From positions 1-11,982 of the forward strand of contig JAPEVF010001242.1 of the NCBI GenBank assembly GCA_029747585.1: a stretch of 11,982 nucleotides of DNA, read 5' to 3'. The stretch's first letter is position 1; every line of letters begins with the position of its first letter. The notes beneath the pieces were generated by a model, which saw only the letters and a program-made list of their open reading frames with translations, was not told where the DNA came from and made no database searches. Positions 1 to 8,772 of the stretch are shown piece after piece. The position numbers and the translations under genes were made by a program. The stretch comes from Pleurotus djamor. Its lineage: Eukaryota; Basidiomycota; Agaricomycetes; Agaricales; Pleurotaceae.

Positions 1-2
1 TC

Positions 3-242
3 AATGCTAAGATCGGCGTTGGGACAAATATCGGAACCTTGCATACTCGACAATACTTCTACGTTGAAGGAGCATCGTCTCCTTTGCAGGACGGCGAAAC
101 TGAGACCGGGCAGCTTTACGTCGAACGTTTGATCCCACAAAGAGTAACTCACCAAACACCGATCTTGTTTATCCATGGACGCGGGATGACGGGGACCAAT
201 TTCTTGAACACCCTAGAAGAACCGAATAGAGCAAGTCAATGA
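3..242 (+). pseudogene. Truncated alpha/beta hydrolase fragment (fungal type)
   Basis: The open frame enters from the left edge and runs about 79 codons to a TGA, so the true start lies outside the window. The middle reads YFYVEG, then GQLYVERLIPQ, then PILFIHGRGMTGTNFLNT. The last block is the strand-3 and oxyanion-hole HG region typical of fungal secreted or cytosolic alpha/beta hydrolases, where it is normally followed by a proline, an aspartate-glycine turn and a Gly-Trp-Ala segment. Here the homology stops straight after FLNT and is replaced by a short unrelated tail (LEEPNRASQ) and a stop. The nucleophile serine elbow and the catalytic acid and histidine, which lie well downstream in this fold, are absent, so the product should be inactive. 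The next gene begins 6 bp away on the opposite strand. Family membership is recognised from motif memory and the substrate is unknown. An undetected downstream intron could rescue the frame, but the oppositely coded gene leaves no room for the missing part. Confidence 0.6.
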
Positions 243-248
243 GGGAAC

Positions 249-744
249 CTATGGGATGATGGAGGGGAAGACGAACGTAGTGATGGATTGCAAAGCGCCT
301 TGGGTCTTCAAGAGCCCAGCCTCGACCTGGTCACGAGCAGTGGCGGGGGCCTTCTGCAAAGTGATGATAGCGCCAGCGATGGTCTTAATACCAGCGTTAG
401 CAGAGCTCAAACCATCCTTCGCGTCAGCCACGGCGGAAGCGGTCGCGGCGTCACTAGGAAATCTCGTCAGTTGAAGCCAACGCGTCGTGGCGAAGTGAAG
501 AAACGTACGCCGTACTAATCTTGTTGACATTAGAGCTGGCGGAAGCCAATGCACCGACAATGCGGAGGCGGGCAACGTTACAAGTAAGGTTGCCGATTTG
601 TCTGGCCTCTATAGGTGCTGTGAGGGAACAATCAAGTCAGTATCCAGTCCATTAAATTCTACACCATGATCCCGTACCAGCCTCGATCTGGGCGACCAAA
701 GCGAACATGAAGAAAGCGACGATAGCGGAGATGATACGAGCCAT
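249..744 (-). CDS. Small secreted protein, three exons, 126 aa
   Basis: Exons are 744-678, 617-509 and 453-249. The introns (618-677, 60 nt, GTACGG..CACAG; 454-508, 55 nt, GTACGT..CCTAG) each hold an ACTGAC branch-like motif, and the three exons join in one frame. The first 22 residues, MARIISAIVAFFMFALVAQI plus EA, form a clear signal peptide. The mature part starts near a processing-like IEAR site, carries RQIGNLTCNVARLR and is otherwise Ala/Ser/Thr/Val-rich, with a predicted helical repeat-like pattern (SAVADAKDGLSSANAGIKTI, later ATARDQVEAGL). One cysteine remains in the mature chain. Short secreted proteins of this style are common in agaricomycetes and I know of no biochemical role for them. 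The final residues (FVFPSIIP) do not match the Ala-rich pattern and may be new sequence from a breakpoint shared with the neighbouring hydrolase fragment. Start choice rests on the signal peptide and the CT-rich leader just upstream. Confidence 0.75.
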
Positions 745-892
745 TGCGTAGATGTCGAAAAGGAAAGGAAATAAAGGTGTGAAAAGAAAGTGTTGTGGTA
801 GAAAGAAGTGGATTAGTCGAAAAAGAAAAGAGGAGGCGACACCAGGTCAGAAGGAGAGAAGCAGGATGACGATGACGATACCAGAGTCGGAC

Positions 893-900
893 ATTATATA
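893..900 (-). promoter_or_regulatory. TATA box and CT-rich leader of the small secreted protein gene
   Basis: On the minus strand the sequence reads TATATAAT about 150 bp before the ATG at 744. Between the two, the minus strand is strongly pyrimidine-rich from about 840 to 750 (purine-rich on the plus strand), which is the usual look of a fungal transcription start and 5' leader. The distance implies a leader of roughly 120 nt. The exact start site is inferred. Confidence 0.45.
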
Positions 901-1099
901 CTCTAGTTCGATGACTCGCACCCTTACGGGATACCGACACTTGGTCTCAGTACCCGGGCACCAAGCGTGGAGGAGTGCATCTGATAGCTTCGAAATGTCT
1001 TCAATTGTTATAGCAACTTTGAAAAACGATGAGAAGGTGTACAGCCTTCGGAACAGCAGCAGTATCAATGTTGATGTACAAGGAAGTGATATTTGAATT

Positions 1100-2350
1100 C
1101 TCAACCGGTCAACTGAAGTAGCAAAAATAAGTCCATGCCCCAGATAATGCACAGGACCATACCTTGAACCAATCGAAACCGCCGCGCTTGACGCGCTGGT
1201 GGGTGAGATGGTAGTGGGGCAAGTGGGTGAGCGTCGCTAAGAGGATAGCCTTCGAGGCGTGCAGCACATGAATGCGTCGAAACCTTATGGCGACCTGTCT
1301 GATTTGAGAGTTGGTTGTGGAGAAAAGCAGGAAACGTCATGTCAAATTTAGACAGGCACGTTCTGGTACGTTGTGCGTGACAAAAACGTGATATCATTCC
1401 TGATGACGCGTCGGTTAACGGTGCCTGGCCACCCACGCGGTCTGTTGTAGGCTCGATTGACCGTCGCCATTCATGAACATCACCTATATCGAAGAAGTAT
1501 TGCTATTCGCCCTCGACAAAGCACTGACTCACTCTGGCTGGCGGTTCGAGTGGTTTGTGAAGCAACTGGGATTCTACTCGTAAATCGCAATTAAGGGAAT
1601 AGTAATAATCAAGCTTCAAGGCTGACTATACACTGGACCAAGTGAGATCCAAGGTATACTGGGTTTCATCACCATAGGACTGATGGTCCCACTGTTTATG
1701 AGTCTGAATGGGCTATTCAAGCTCGTGCTCAGTGAATTAAAGGAAGGAGACGAACCGTGTCGTCGTCGCTTGTGGCACGCCACGCATTGGATTTGAAAGC
1801 TCGAAAGACAGTATCGCCCTTGAACGCTGTTGGAGGCCATGTTAGTTTCCGTTGTTGATACAATGTTGTGACAACAATGCAACACACTCGTGGTAGGCTT
1901 TCCGAGGCTTGACGTGAACGTGGTCAAGTTAGTGACGGGAAGGTTGTCCTCGGGTAAATCAGGCTAACAAGACGCGTATCAGCGAGGCTTCACCCCATGA
2001 TACGGACAGGCACGTACTCGGACAATGATGTGTTCCCATCCATCACGGTTTACCCATTCAAATACGCCTAGATCAAACCAAGTACGACTCTCAAATTCGG
2101 GGTCGGCCCAAAGGTCCTATATAGGGAGCGCATCAATATGTTGTAGTAGAGGACCAATGAAAAACTATACGAACGTAGTAGTCTTTGTAAGTCAATAGAT
2201 AATCCACTCCACGGGAACTAGGGCTGGAACCGGTCTAGAGTAAAATCAATCGTGTACTGAGCCGAAAAGGTGACTGTCTCGTTGCCGCCACTCTTGAGCA
2301 TTTGCATATCTTGCCTGTATTCAATTCCATCTATAACAAGCAGTGGGAGT
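1100..2350. other. About 1.25 kb with no supportable gene
   Basis: Neither strand gives a chain of exons with good splice sites or a recognisable motif. The longest open frames (minus 1101-1436 and 1616-1927) have mixed, non-protein-like composition. A short ATG frame at 1473-1583 (+, 36 codons, starting MNITYIEEVLLFALDKAL) has a protein-like composition and could be a relic, but nothing extends it. A TATATAG string sits near 2117 without a gene behind it. Confidence 0.5.
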
Positions 2351-2355
2351 AACCA

Positions 2356-3516
2356 TCAACTATGCGAGGAAAAGGAGGAAACCCTACACGTATTTTTCTT
2401 GTCTTGCGTTGAGGTAAGCGCCCGTGGTTGGTATGCCTTTAGCGTCATTGATTCATCTCCATGAACACCGGTCTTGTTGGAGTCAACAAAATAGTAACTG
2501 CAAAACCCAGCTGTAGGGCCATGGTAGCGGGGAGCGCTATCGCTGGCTCGCACGATGTTCCCATGATCCACTGCAACGACATGGACTACACCGCCTTTTT
2601 CCGTGAATTTGGATGCGGTCTTGTCCCGACAATCGGTTCCGGTAGCGTACGCATAGTAATCTGTGTACGAATTGAAGTCGTACCGTTGTATCAAAGAATC
2701 ATCAGAGGTTTCGACGTTATAAGTGCCGTCCTCGGCCCAGCTAAGGGTAGTGATAGAGATAGTCGTCGAATGGTCGATAGTTCCCCTGGATCGATGTGAA
2801 AAAGTGGATCAGACGCAGAGGAAAGAAGAGTTACCTCTTAAAGCCGATGACACCAATCGGGGGATCCATCGTCGATACAAAAGCCATGATGGCATGGGAT
2901 GCAGATGTTGCGCGATAAATAGATCGCACGGAATCGGCACCCACATCCCTGGGAGTCTTCACAATGTTTGGCTTGCGTTTTTCCTTTGCAGATCGTGCTA
3001 ACGCCTCGTTGACGGCCTTGTGGGCTCGGCGTTCGACGGAATGGTTGTTAGGAGCGATATGAACTACATTATCGACACTGGTGCAGGATTCAATGGAGGA
3101 GTCAAAGGGAAACAGGAAGCACGAACACATAAACCAAGAGAGGTAAAACCTGATGGAGGTTAAGGCTCGGTATATCGATGGGAGTCTTCGTAGCCTTGTG
3201 AATGGTCTCCAAGAGGGATGCCTGCGGCTGGAACAGCGCCAACGCCGTGCCATTGTTCAGCATTTCGTTAACATCTGCTTCACGAAGAGCATGACCGTGA
3301 CCAGCCAGAGATAGGGCATCGACTTTCTGTTCGATAGCCTTCAAAAATCACTGATTGAGCGATTAATACAAACGTTGGAAAGGTAAAATAACCTACGCTA
3401 GCGATTGAAGAGCATGTCCTCGCAACTTCGAATCTATCGTCGGCTTGCAAAGCTTTGACGAAGAACTTGGGGTGTGGTCCAATGAGGGCGATACGAAATT
3501 TCTGGATATTAGACAT
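2356..3516 (-). CDS. Hypothetical four-exon protein, about 334 aa, family not recognised
   Basis: Proposed exons are 3516-3397, 3338-3127, 3077-2835 and 2785-2356. Intron 1 is 3339-3396 (GTAGGT..GAAG, 58 nt) and intron 3 is 2786-2834 (GTAACT..CCAG, 49 nt, with CTGAT before the acceptor). Both keep the frame. Intron 2 is less certain: a GTTCGT donor at 3126 with acceptor 3078 (49 nt) keeps the frame, whereas the nicer-placed GTTTTA donor at 3149 does not. The N-terminus reads FRIALIGPHPKFFVKALQ and has no signal peptide. The middle is basic (NNHSVERRAHKAVNEAL, RSAKEKRKPNIVKTPRDVG). The C-terminal third is rich in Tyr, Asp and His (YDFNSYTDYYAYATGTDC, VHVVAVDHGNIVRASD, YHGPTAGFCSYYFVDSNK, SMTLKAYQ), which suggests a compact beta-rich domain. 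I cannot place it in a named family. The last 15-20 codons look non-conserved, so a further 3' exon is possible. The start at 3516 is preferred to the in-frame 3588 because a TATA box lies at 3590-3595. Confidence 0.6.
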
Positions 3517-3589
3517 GGTTTCAGAGGATGCAAAGGGAGGATTGGAGCGTCTTGCTGACTGTTGCGGATCCTCACATACGAGTTTCAAG

Positions 3590-3595
3590 TTTATA
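3590..3595 (-). promoter_or_regulatory. TATA box of the hypothetical gene at 2356-3516
   Basis: The minus strand reads CTTATAAACTTG, giving TATAAA 74 bp before the ATG at 3516. This spacing fits a short fungal leader of about 40-50 nt. It also rules out the upstream in-frame ATG at 3588, which would almost touch the box. Confidence 0.55.
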
Positions 3596-3599
3596 AGCT

Positions 3600-4197
3600 G
3601 CAGAGAATTCTAGTTATTCGCTTCACGTCTCCAATTTGTTTGGGAAATGACCCAATGAGAACAATCAGAAAAGCACACAAGAGTTATTCGCTCCACTTCC
3701 AAGGGTGTGTGACCACTGCATTTTTACGGGTGCTCGAAAGGTCCTGGTCCGGAGAAAGGAGTCCTCCGAGGAAGGTTGACATTCCGTGGGGTAAATCCGC
3801 TCCAATTATGGCGAAAAGCACTGACGCCACCCAGGGAGGGAAACGTATGAGCGAAGTTACCTTGCTTGCAAGGTCATAGCCTGTCAAAACCTTCCATATA
3901 AGGAATCGAGAGACCACCAACCGCCGCTTGCCGAATATAAGTCATCTCCGCTTAAAAACTACATTGTACGCAGCGTCGCAACCATTATTTCTAGTCTGTA
4001 CGAGCTAGTGGTTGACTTCCCGCAGGATTTAGAAAACCAAACTTCGCATCAAATCTNAAAAATTCAATGACCGAACGCAGTTTAGTTTTTGTGCACTAAC
4101 CCGTTGCCTTGACTTGTAACAAATACGAGATTTCGTTCACAAATACCATTGTTGGCCGGTAAATCAGTGTGTGATGACGACTTGGGACACTAGAGAG
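3600..4197. other. Gene-poor stretch upstream of the hypothetical gene
   Basis: A minus-strand open frame at 3684-3920 has a hydrophobic middle (VASVLFAIIGADLPHG) but lacks splice partners or a family motif, so it is not called as a gene. An undetermined base lies at 4057. The left arm of a 23-bp inverted repeat (4013-4035) is the only clear structure. Confidence 0.4.
4013..4035 (+). repeat. Left arm of a perfect 23-bp inverted repeat
   Basis: The 23 bases beginning TGACTTCCCGCAGGATTTAG recur without mismatch in reverse orientation at 4608-4630. Flanking bases on the outer side are also similar (TCTG..GTAC/AGTA..TGG), so the repeat is longer but diverged. Translated in the shared direction, both copies encode DFPQDLE, so the pair may be fragments of one coding sequence placed head to head. 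Confidence 0.7.
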
Positions 4198-4740
4198 CTA
4201 CTTCCAGGAAGGGAAGAAGCGGGAAAAGGTACACATGCCATCTAGCCCACCACCGGGCGGAGACGAGCCAAATCCATGGACTCTCAAGCAATTTTGCGTC
4301 ATTTCAGAGGGTGGCCCTATCTTCCACTGGCTTAGAGGACATAAATTTGTGTTATGTTGAGTGGTAGAAGGGTTTCGCATCACCCTCTGAGAGTTCCATG
4401 AGCACAAGTACGATGAGGGACACGGTTTTGTGGATGGGATGGAGTCCATCGACGGCCGCGGACAACGAAAATAATGTTTGTGGAGGGCAAAATGTCTGGA
4501 AGGGGGGGGTCGACCTGTAACAGCGCGTCGACGCTCGAAATCCGCTGACGTGAGGCACCATTTACCCATTTTGGGCGGTTTAGGAAAATATTTAGATTTA
4601 GAACCCGTTTCTAAATCCTGCGGGAAGTCATCCAGTACTTGATCAGACATTGCACGGCACAAAAGCATAGGGAGAGGTTCCCACAGGGTTATGAGAATTC
4701 CGTGTAAAAGCAAATGGCGGAGAAATGGCAGGAGGGACAA
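4198..4740 (-). other. Doubtful 180-codon open reading frame
   Basis: This is the longest single-frame ORF in the gene-poor stretch. Its most protein-like part follows an internal Met near 4650: MSDQVLDDFPQDLETGSKSK, then KYFPKPPKMGKWCLTSADFERR. After that the frame becomes Pro/Ser/Cys-rich and less convincing. A second frame over 4352-4561 also looks partly protein-like (QTLFSLSAAVDGLHPIHKTV, VLVLMELSEGDAKPFYH), which suggests one coding sequence broken by a frameshift within a run of eight G on the plus strand at 4502-4509. The 23-bp inverted repeat lies inside the DFPQDLE part. No family is recognised. It may be a decayed gene or a fragment of a repeat element. Confidence 0.25.
4608..4630 (-). 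repeat. Right arm of the perfect 23-bp inverted repeat
   Basis: This is the reverse complement of 4013-4035. The two arms are 572 bp apart and point toward each other. The right arm lies inside the minus-strand open frame at 4198-4740. Confidence 0.7.
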
Positions 4741-4744
4741 GGGA

Positions 4745-5427
4745 AGTATTTCCAGTTCTCGTGTGAAGGAGGAGTTACGACTGACTTTGGGGAGGAGACA
4801 GCTCCACGCTGCATGTCATCACCTTCTCCTATATTGTTGCGATGGCTGACACGGTCCGTTGGGTACGTCGCAACTCTGCACAACAAGGATATAGCGCACG
4901 ACGGCGTCAGAGTTTGACCAGTTGACCGCGGTTTCGCATACATAAGTGTTATTCGGAAACAAAGACTGCTGTCATGAGTGTGTCTCTCCAGTGCTATGCG
5001 ATCACAAACATTTTGCGAAATATTTAGCCCACTTCGGATTTGCAAGCAAGGTACATTAAGCGCCAACGGCGGTCACTAGTTGGTAAGATCATTGATGCAT
5101 GATGAAGGAATCACGAAGGGATGGTGGACGCGCTATGGCATAGGGGCAAGTTTACGGAAAATGCCTGCCCTGAAGTGACGAAGGCTGCAATTGCCGCCAG
5201 CCTAATACCAATCAAACGACAACGCACCTTCGAATCCGATGAAGTGAACGTTCCGGAAACTTGAGCAGGAACGCACTAGCGTACAAGGTCAGCTCTGATA
5301 CATTCATGGAATGGACACCAAGTTGACGCACCTTTCCCCCTCAGATAATTCGCTAATCCAGTCGCAACTGACCCAAAAACCAGGCTGGCCACGATAGTTT
5401 GTCGTGCAAGATGGTCGATTCGATGAC
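4745..5427. other. No supportable gene
   Basis: The minus-strand open frame 4689-5066 has no motif, and the plus frames are short. From 5070 to 5427 I see no long frame, splice-site chain, repeat or RNA signature. Part of this stretch would be the upstream region of the doubtful ORF at 4198-4740 if that ORF is real. Confidence 0.4.
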
Positions 5428-5653
5428 TTAAGATGTTGGTGAGATAGAACAATGCTGATCAAACTTGTCTGGAATGGGTGAGTACTGCCATTACGCGTTC
5501 GCGAGTCCGGTCAGACTTACCAACCTGAACAGCGGTTTCTTTGCCACGGGGTTCCACCTTCCTGGAACCTTCATTGAACCCCACACAGGCAGGCATGGTG
5601 GGGTACACCATACCTGCGCTATACCCCTTCACGCCCGTAGGTGTCGTCTCCAT
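5428..5653 (-). other. Possible small two-exon gene, about 56 aa
   Basis: An ATG frame from 5653 (METTPTGVKGYSAGMVYPTM and onward) reaches a consensus GTAAGT donor at 5520. A 52-nt intron (5469-5520, acceptor CCATTCCAG, with CTCAC upstream) joins it in frame to DKFDQHCSISPTS and a TAA at 5428-5430. The splice signals are good, but the product is tiny, has no signal peptide and matches nothing I know. The opposite strand is also open here. If the plus-strand unit at 5731 is real, the two would be divergent and about 80 bp apart. Confidence 0.22.
5548..5582. repeat. Nested inverted repeat
   Basis: GGTTCC (5550-5555) pairs with GGAACC (5564-5569) across an 8-nt loop. The overlapping GGGGTTC (5548-5554) can instead pair with GAACCCC (5576-5582). 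These are two mutually exclusive short hairpins. This could be chance, as no element boundary is visible. Confidence 0.3.
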
Positions 5654-5730
5654 TTCTGCCCCACCTGCTGAGGATTTCAAATCGAAGCGCTAGGTCGAGT
5701 AGGCAGGCCCAACTGATATGAGCGAAAACG

Positions 5731-6471
5731 ATGACTGGGGCCCCTTGCGGCTTACCCAGCGAGGAGGGACTGGGCGGAGTTTCATTGGCGCACCCGAGGC
5801 GAGATTCTCAGTGTGTCGTAGGTGAGTTATCGGACATGTTATGCGTGAAAGCGAGTGTTGATCTTACTGAGTATAGTGACATTTTTCTTCTCCAGCCTGT
5901 CATCTCAATGCCGGTAGATGGGTAATTGCGAACATAGCCCATTGCTCGCCGCCTGTACTCCTGGCCTACAGGCTACGGATCAGAATCCAATACCAGGTCG
6001 AACAAGTTATGCTTACTGGTCCGGGTCCGCTGTGCTTGGATTGGATTGGACGTCCTGTGACTGGTCGATCGCGCTTGGTGCTGTCAAGACGGGTCCTCCA
6101 TCATGTGCTTCCCATCATAGTTTGTGAGTTATAATACCTACAACGCAGACCCGAGGTCCCTGAGCTTGTTGAGAGTAGATCGTGGACCGCCGAAGCCTTT
6201 GTCGTCATCTAACCTTCAAGTAAATGCAGCTCGGGATGAACACTTTTGTCTTCCCAGCCTTACGGAGAGTACGAAGTCGACTGTCGCATGCCTAAACACA
6301 GGCCCTCGATGGTGCGATGGTGTAGGTCATGTATCACCTGCGGTAGGTTTTATCTTGGGAGCACGACGTGACGATCGCTGACCTTCGTTGGCTATAGACC
6401 ACCATGGGGGAGGCGATGTCCCTCGAGATACTGCTCATCCGCAGCGCTTGGCTCAGGGTAAACAGTTATGA
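5731..6471 (+). other. Putative multi-intron gene or decaying gene, function unknown
   Basis: A chain of plus-strand splice signals keeps one frame from an ATG at 5731. Exons: 5731-5821 (MTGAPCGLPSEEGLGG...), 5896-5921 (CHLNAGRW), 5972-6082 (NPIPGRTSYAYWSGSAVLGL then DWTSCDWSIALGA), 6121-6219 (SYNTYNADPRSLSLLRVDRG), 6258-6342 (PYGEYEVDCRMPKHRPSMVR then WCRSCITC), and 6398 onward (DHHGGGDVPRDTAHPQRLAQ) to a TGA at 6469-6471. The best introns are 5822-5895 (GTGAGT..CTCCAG) and 6343-6397 (GTAGGT, CTGAC branch, TATAG). Two others are only 38 nt, and one of these has a weak GTCAAG donor. The same frame stays open past the TGA, through a further good intron (6569-6620, GTATGC, CTAAC, CATAG), to 6787. 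I recognise no domain. A competing start at 5718 with other donors also gives a frame, so the model is tentative. An RNA gene or pseudogene is equally possible. Confidence 0.3.
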
Positions 6472-6568
6472 CCAACAAAGTTGGGGAGCTACGCAGACTC
6501 GCCCGAAAGGAGTTTGGTTCGAGGATCGTTAATGCAGCATCGTGAAGACTGTGGTATCTACATTAATG

Positions 6569-6620
6569 GTATGCGCATCAGCTAAGCGCGCACACATTCT
6601 CTAACTTACCTGAACCATAG
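6569..6620 (+). other. Predicted 52-nt spliceosomal intron
   Basis: It has donor GTATGC, an internal CTAAC 20 nt before the end, and acceptor CATAG. It joins a frame ending DCGIYIN to one beginning EIAGHRYVPPRVDSCPTSGL. It is one of the better intron signals supporting plus-strand transcription between 5700 and 6790. Confidence 0.4.
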
Positions 6621-7079
6621 AAATTGCTGGACATCGATACGTTCCCCCTCGTGTGGATTCCTGTCCAACCTCAGGACTCGAATCGACTGTTGGCTATCGT
6701 CAGCCACGGATGTGGTCATCAACGGACAGCCATATGGTACATTCGTTGTCGGTCACCCGCCTGCCTAGTTCCCCAGAGATTTCAAGGTGATCATGTGTTC
6801 CTTGATGGATGTCGCGCAGAAGAGCTGAAAGACGAAGAGAAGACGAAATGCAGTTGCGTCACAAGCCAAGACATGCCCCGGCCACCATATCGGGCAAACA
6901 ATGGGTGTCGAAACAGGGTCGATCACTTCATTGTCTGGAGGTCCAAACGCGCCCACGTGCTGTTCTCAACTTTCAAATGCCCATTGCCTTCTCTATCTAT
7001 TCCTCCAACATTCAACATCAATATTTGTTTCCGTCCATCCAATGACATCCTTGCCCTGCCCTGTATATCTCAAGCTACG

Positions 7080-7974
7080 ATGTCTACTCCTACCATTGAT
7101 ACGCCCGCGCAAGAGAATCTCTCGGTTCAACTAATGGAGAAGGTTTGTATTTCTACCATTTCTCTCGTTTCCATCTCTAACGATAAACTTATACAGCCGT
7201 TGGGCAACGACACGTCTATTGGACTACCCCCCGACTGAGAGCCCTAGCCGTCGAGCTCTCCTCCCTACTCAGGTTGGAGTGGCCACAGACGACAACCTCA
7301 ACAATTCGACTGTGGCGTCCATCGTTTCCAAAGCTCAGGGAGGCCTTGCTGCCACGGACGAGAAGCAAGCGGACGACGGTGGCAAGAAGAAGGCCAATGC
7401 ACCGACGAAGGAGAGTGCTCGGATCGCGCAGTCGAAGAAGAAGAATCAAGTCGAGGAGAAGGGCAAGGGGCTCACCCTCCCCGAAGGCGCACGCATCATC
7501 TGTCAAGGCTACAGTTGCCTTCTCCATCCACTCGACTCAGTCAACGCTGAGACAGCTTCGGTTACGCCTGCGGACGACGCTGTTGTCAACGATGTCAAGG
7601 AAGTCGTCGGCACCGGCGCTAAAACCAAGAAGCCTGCTGCCAGACGCAAGTCCACCGCCAATCTCCGAGCCAGCCCCTCTAAGATCGCCGCTGAGGCCAC
7701 TCAACCTCCTGCCGCCGTTATCAAGAAGGCTGGAAGAAGCAAAGCTGCGAAGAAAGCGGTCGTCCCTTCTATCTCTGTTCGCGCTGCCACAGCGAGGAAA
7801 GGGAAGGGAAAGGCCAAGGAAATCAAGCTCAGTCGGTTCGCACCTGTCGCTGAGGGGAGTAATGCGGTGAAGCGCAAGGCACCAGAGGATGACGAAGAAG
7901 CCGATGAAGACCGCGACGCTGGTGACGATGATGATGCCCGTCGACCAACCAAGAGGGCGAAGGTTGTCACTTAG
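7080..7974 (+). CDS. Basic, Lys/Ala-rich nuclear-type protein with apparent frameshift
   Basis: Exon 1 is 7080-7142 (MSTPTIDTPAQENLSVQLME then K). A 54-nt intron (7143-7196, GTTTGT donor, CTAAC branch, ATACAG acceptor) follows, then exon 2 to the TAG at 7974. Exon 1 splices in frame to PLGNDTSIGLPP and hits a TGA at 7236. Dropping one C from the C6 run at 7227-7232 moves the reading into the 250-codon frame (TESPSRRALLPTQVGVATDD onward), so a single-base indel or assembly error is likely. The long frame is low-complexity: repeated KK/KKK clusters (GGKKKANAPTKESARIAQSK), TKKPAARRKSTANLR, ARKGKGKAKEIKLSRF, then VKRKAPEDDEEADEDRDAGD and a terminal RRPTKRAKVV. KRK and KRAK fit nuclear localisation signals, and the mix of basic and acidic blocks suggests a chromatin- or nucleolus-associated protein. 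This is inference, with no named family. The stretch before the ATG (about 6990-7075) is CT-rich, as expected for a fungal leader. A partial copy of this gene lies at 9764-9875. Confidence 0.62.
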
Positions 7975-8685
7975 GCTGAATGACTACTATACCTTGGTGC
8001 TTACCAGGGCATGTACATCTCCATTATCCCATATTTTCTGTCTTTCTGCTCATTTTGTATAGGTGTACTCTATCTCCATATATGACAATTGCACCATCTA
8101 CTCGTACTCTATAATTGCGTTCTTTCGTGTTGACATCACGGCCTCCCATGACCATGCATCCATAGACTGTCGTTTGCAATGCTGCATATACTAAGCTCAT
8201 CTTCCAGATCCTGGCTCGCCTCTTGTCCGCCTAGGTTCAGACCATCTTCGGGTAGGTGTCTACCTTCGTCGGAAGTCTGGGTGAGCCCCCTCATTCAATT
8301 ACCCCACATCACTAATCCTCTCATAGATTTCGTTCCTTGATTTCTCCGTCTTCTACCCAGTTGTATCACTCACGGTCGGTCTTCCAAACTCACCGACCCT
8401 CCGACAGGGAATGTGGGGCAGCTCAAGGCGAAGCTCGCGGACCTTCGAGTTGCGATAACGTAAATCTATGTATGTCGGCATCTGAAATTTACTTCCCCAT
8501 TCTGAGTTGTTTCTCTACTCGTACTACATAAGGCTCCGCCGTGAGCCTCGCTCGCGCCGTCTATGAAGGCTGTGAAATCAATAGCTCAGGCACTCAAAAC
8601 CCTTTGCACGACTTCACACTTCCTCGATTCAATCGAACGGTACACGCACACCATAGATTCCTTACACGACCACCTCAATCCAGCG
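7975..8685. other. Intergenic region between the nuclear-type gene and the secreted-protein gene
   Basis: This is a CT-rich, AT-moderate region without a supportable gene. It should hold the 3' end of the upstream gene and the promoter of the downstream one. A 7-bp stem (GGTCGGT 8374-8380 with ACCGACC 8392-8398, 11-nt loop) is visible. The 64-codon frame at 8337 has no motif. Confidence 0.5.
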
Positions 8686-8691
8686 TATAAA
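8686..8691 (+). promoter_or_regulatory. TATA box of the secreted-protein gene
   Basis: TATAAA occurs in the context CAGCGTATAAAGGG, 82-87 bp before the ATG at 8773. This gives a leader of about 50 nt, a spacing like that seen for the gene at 2356-3516. Confidence 0.55.
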
Positions 8692-8772
8692 GGGTGAGTT
8701 GCATGCTGGTGACTCTACCTCACTACTCAGCTACCTCACGGGCAAGCTCTGAATTCATTTTGACTATTAACT

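Noticed and set aside
2461..2799. 112-codon plus-strand open frame
   Set aside because: It lies opposite the last exon of the better-supported minus-strand gene and has no motif.
3516..3588. Upstream in-frame ATG at 3588 as the start of the hypothetical gene
   Set aside because: It would lie next to the TATA box at 3590-3595, leaving no leader; the intervening residues look non-coding.
3684..3920. Minus-strand 78-codon frame with a hydrophobic segment
   Set aside because: No family motif, splice partner or convincing start; the composition could be chance.
6440..6530. tRNA-like GGTTCGAGG box near 6518
   Set aside because: No matching acceptor stem, anticodon stem or A-box was found upstream at the right distance.
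6624..7238. 204-codon plus-strand open frame
   Set aside because: It runs through a CT-rich leader and a good intron of the next gene and merely happens to share frame with its first exon. The only ATG with a protein-like continuation is at 7080.
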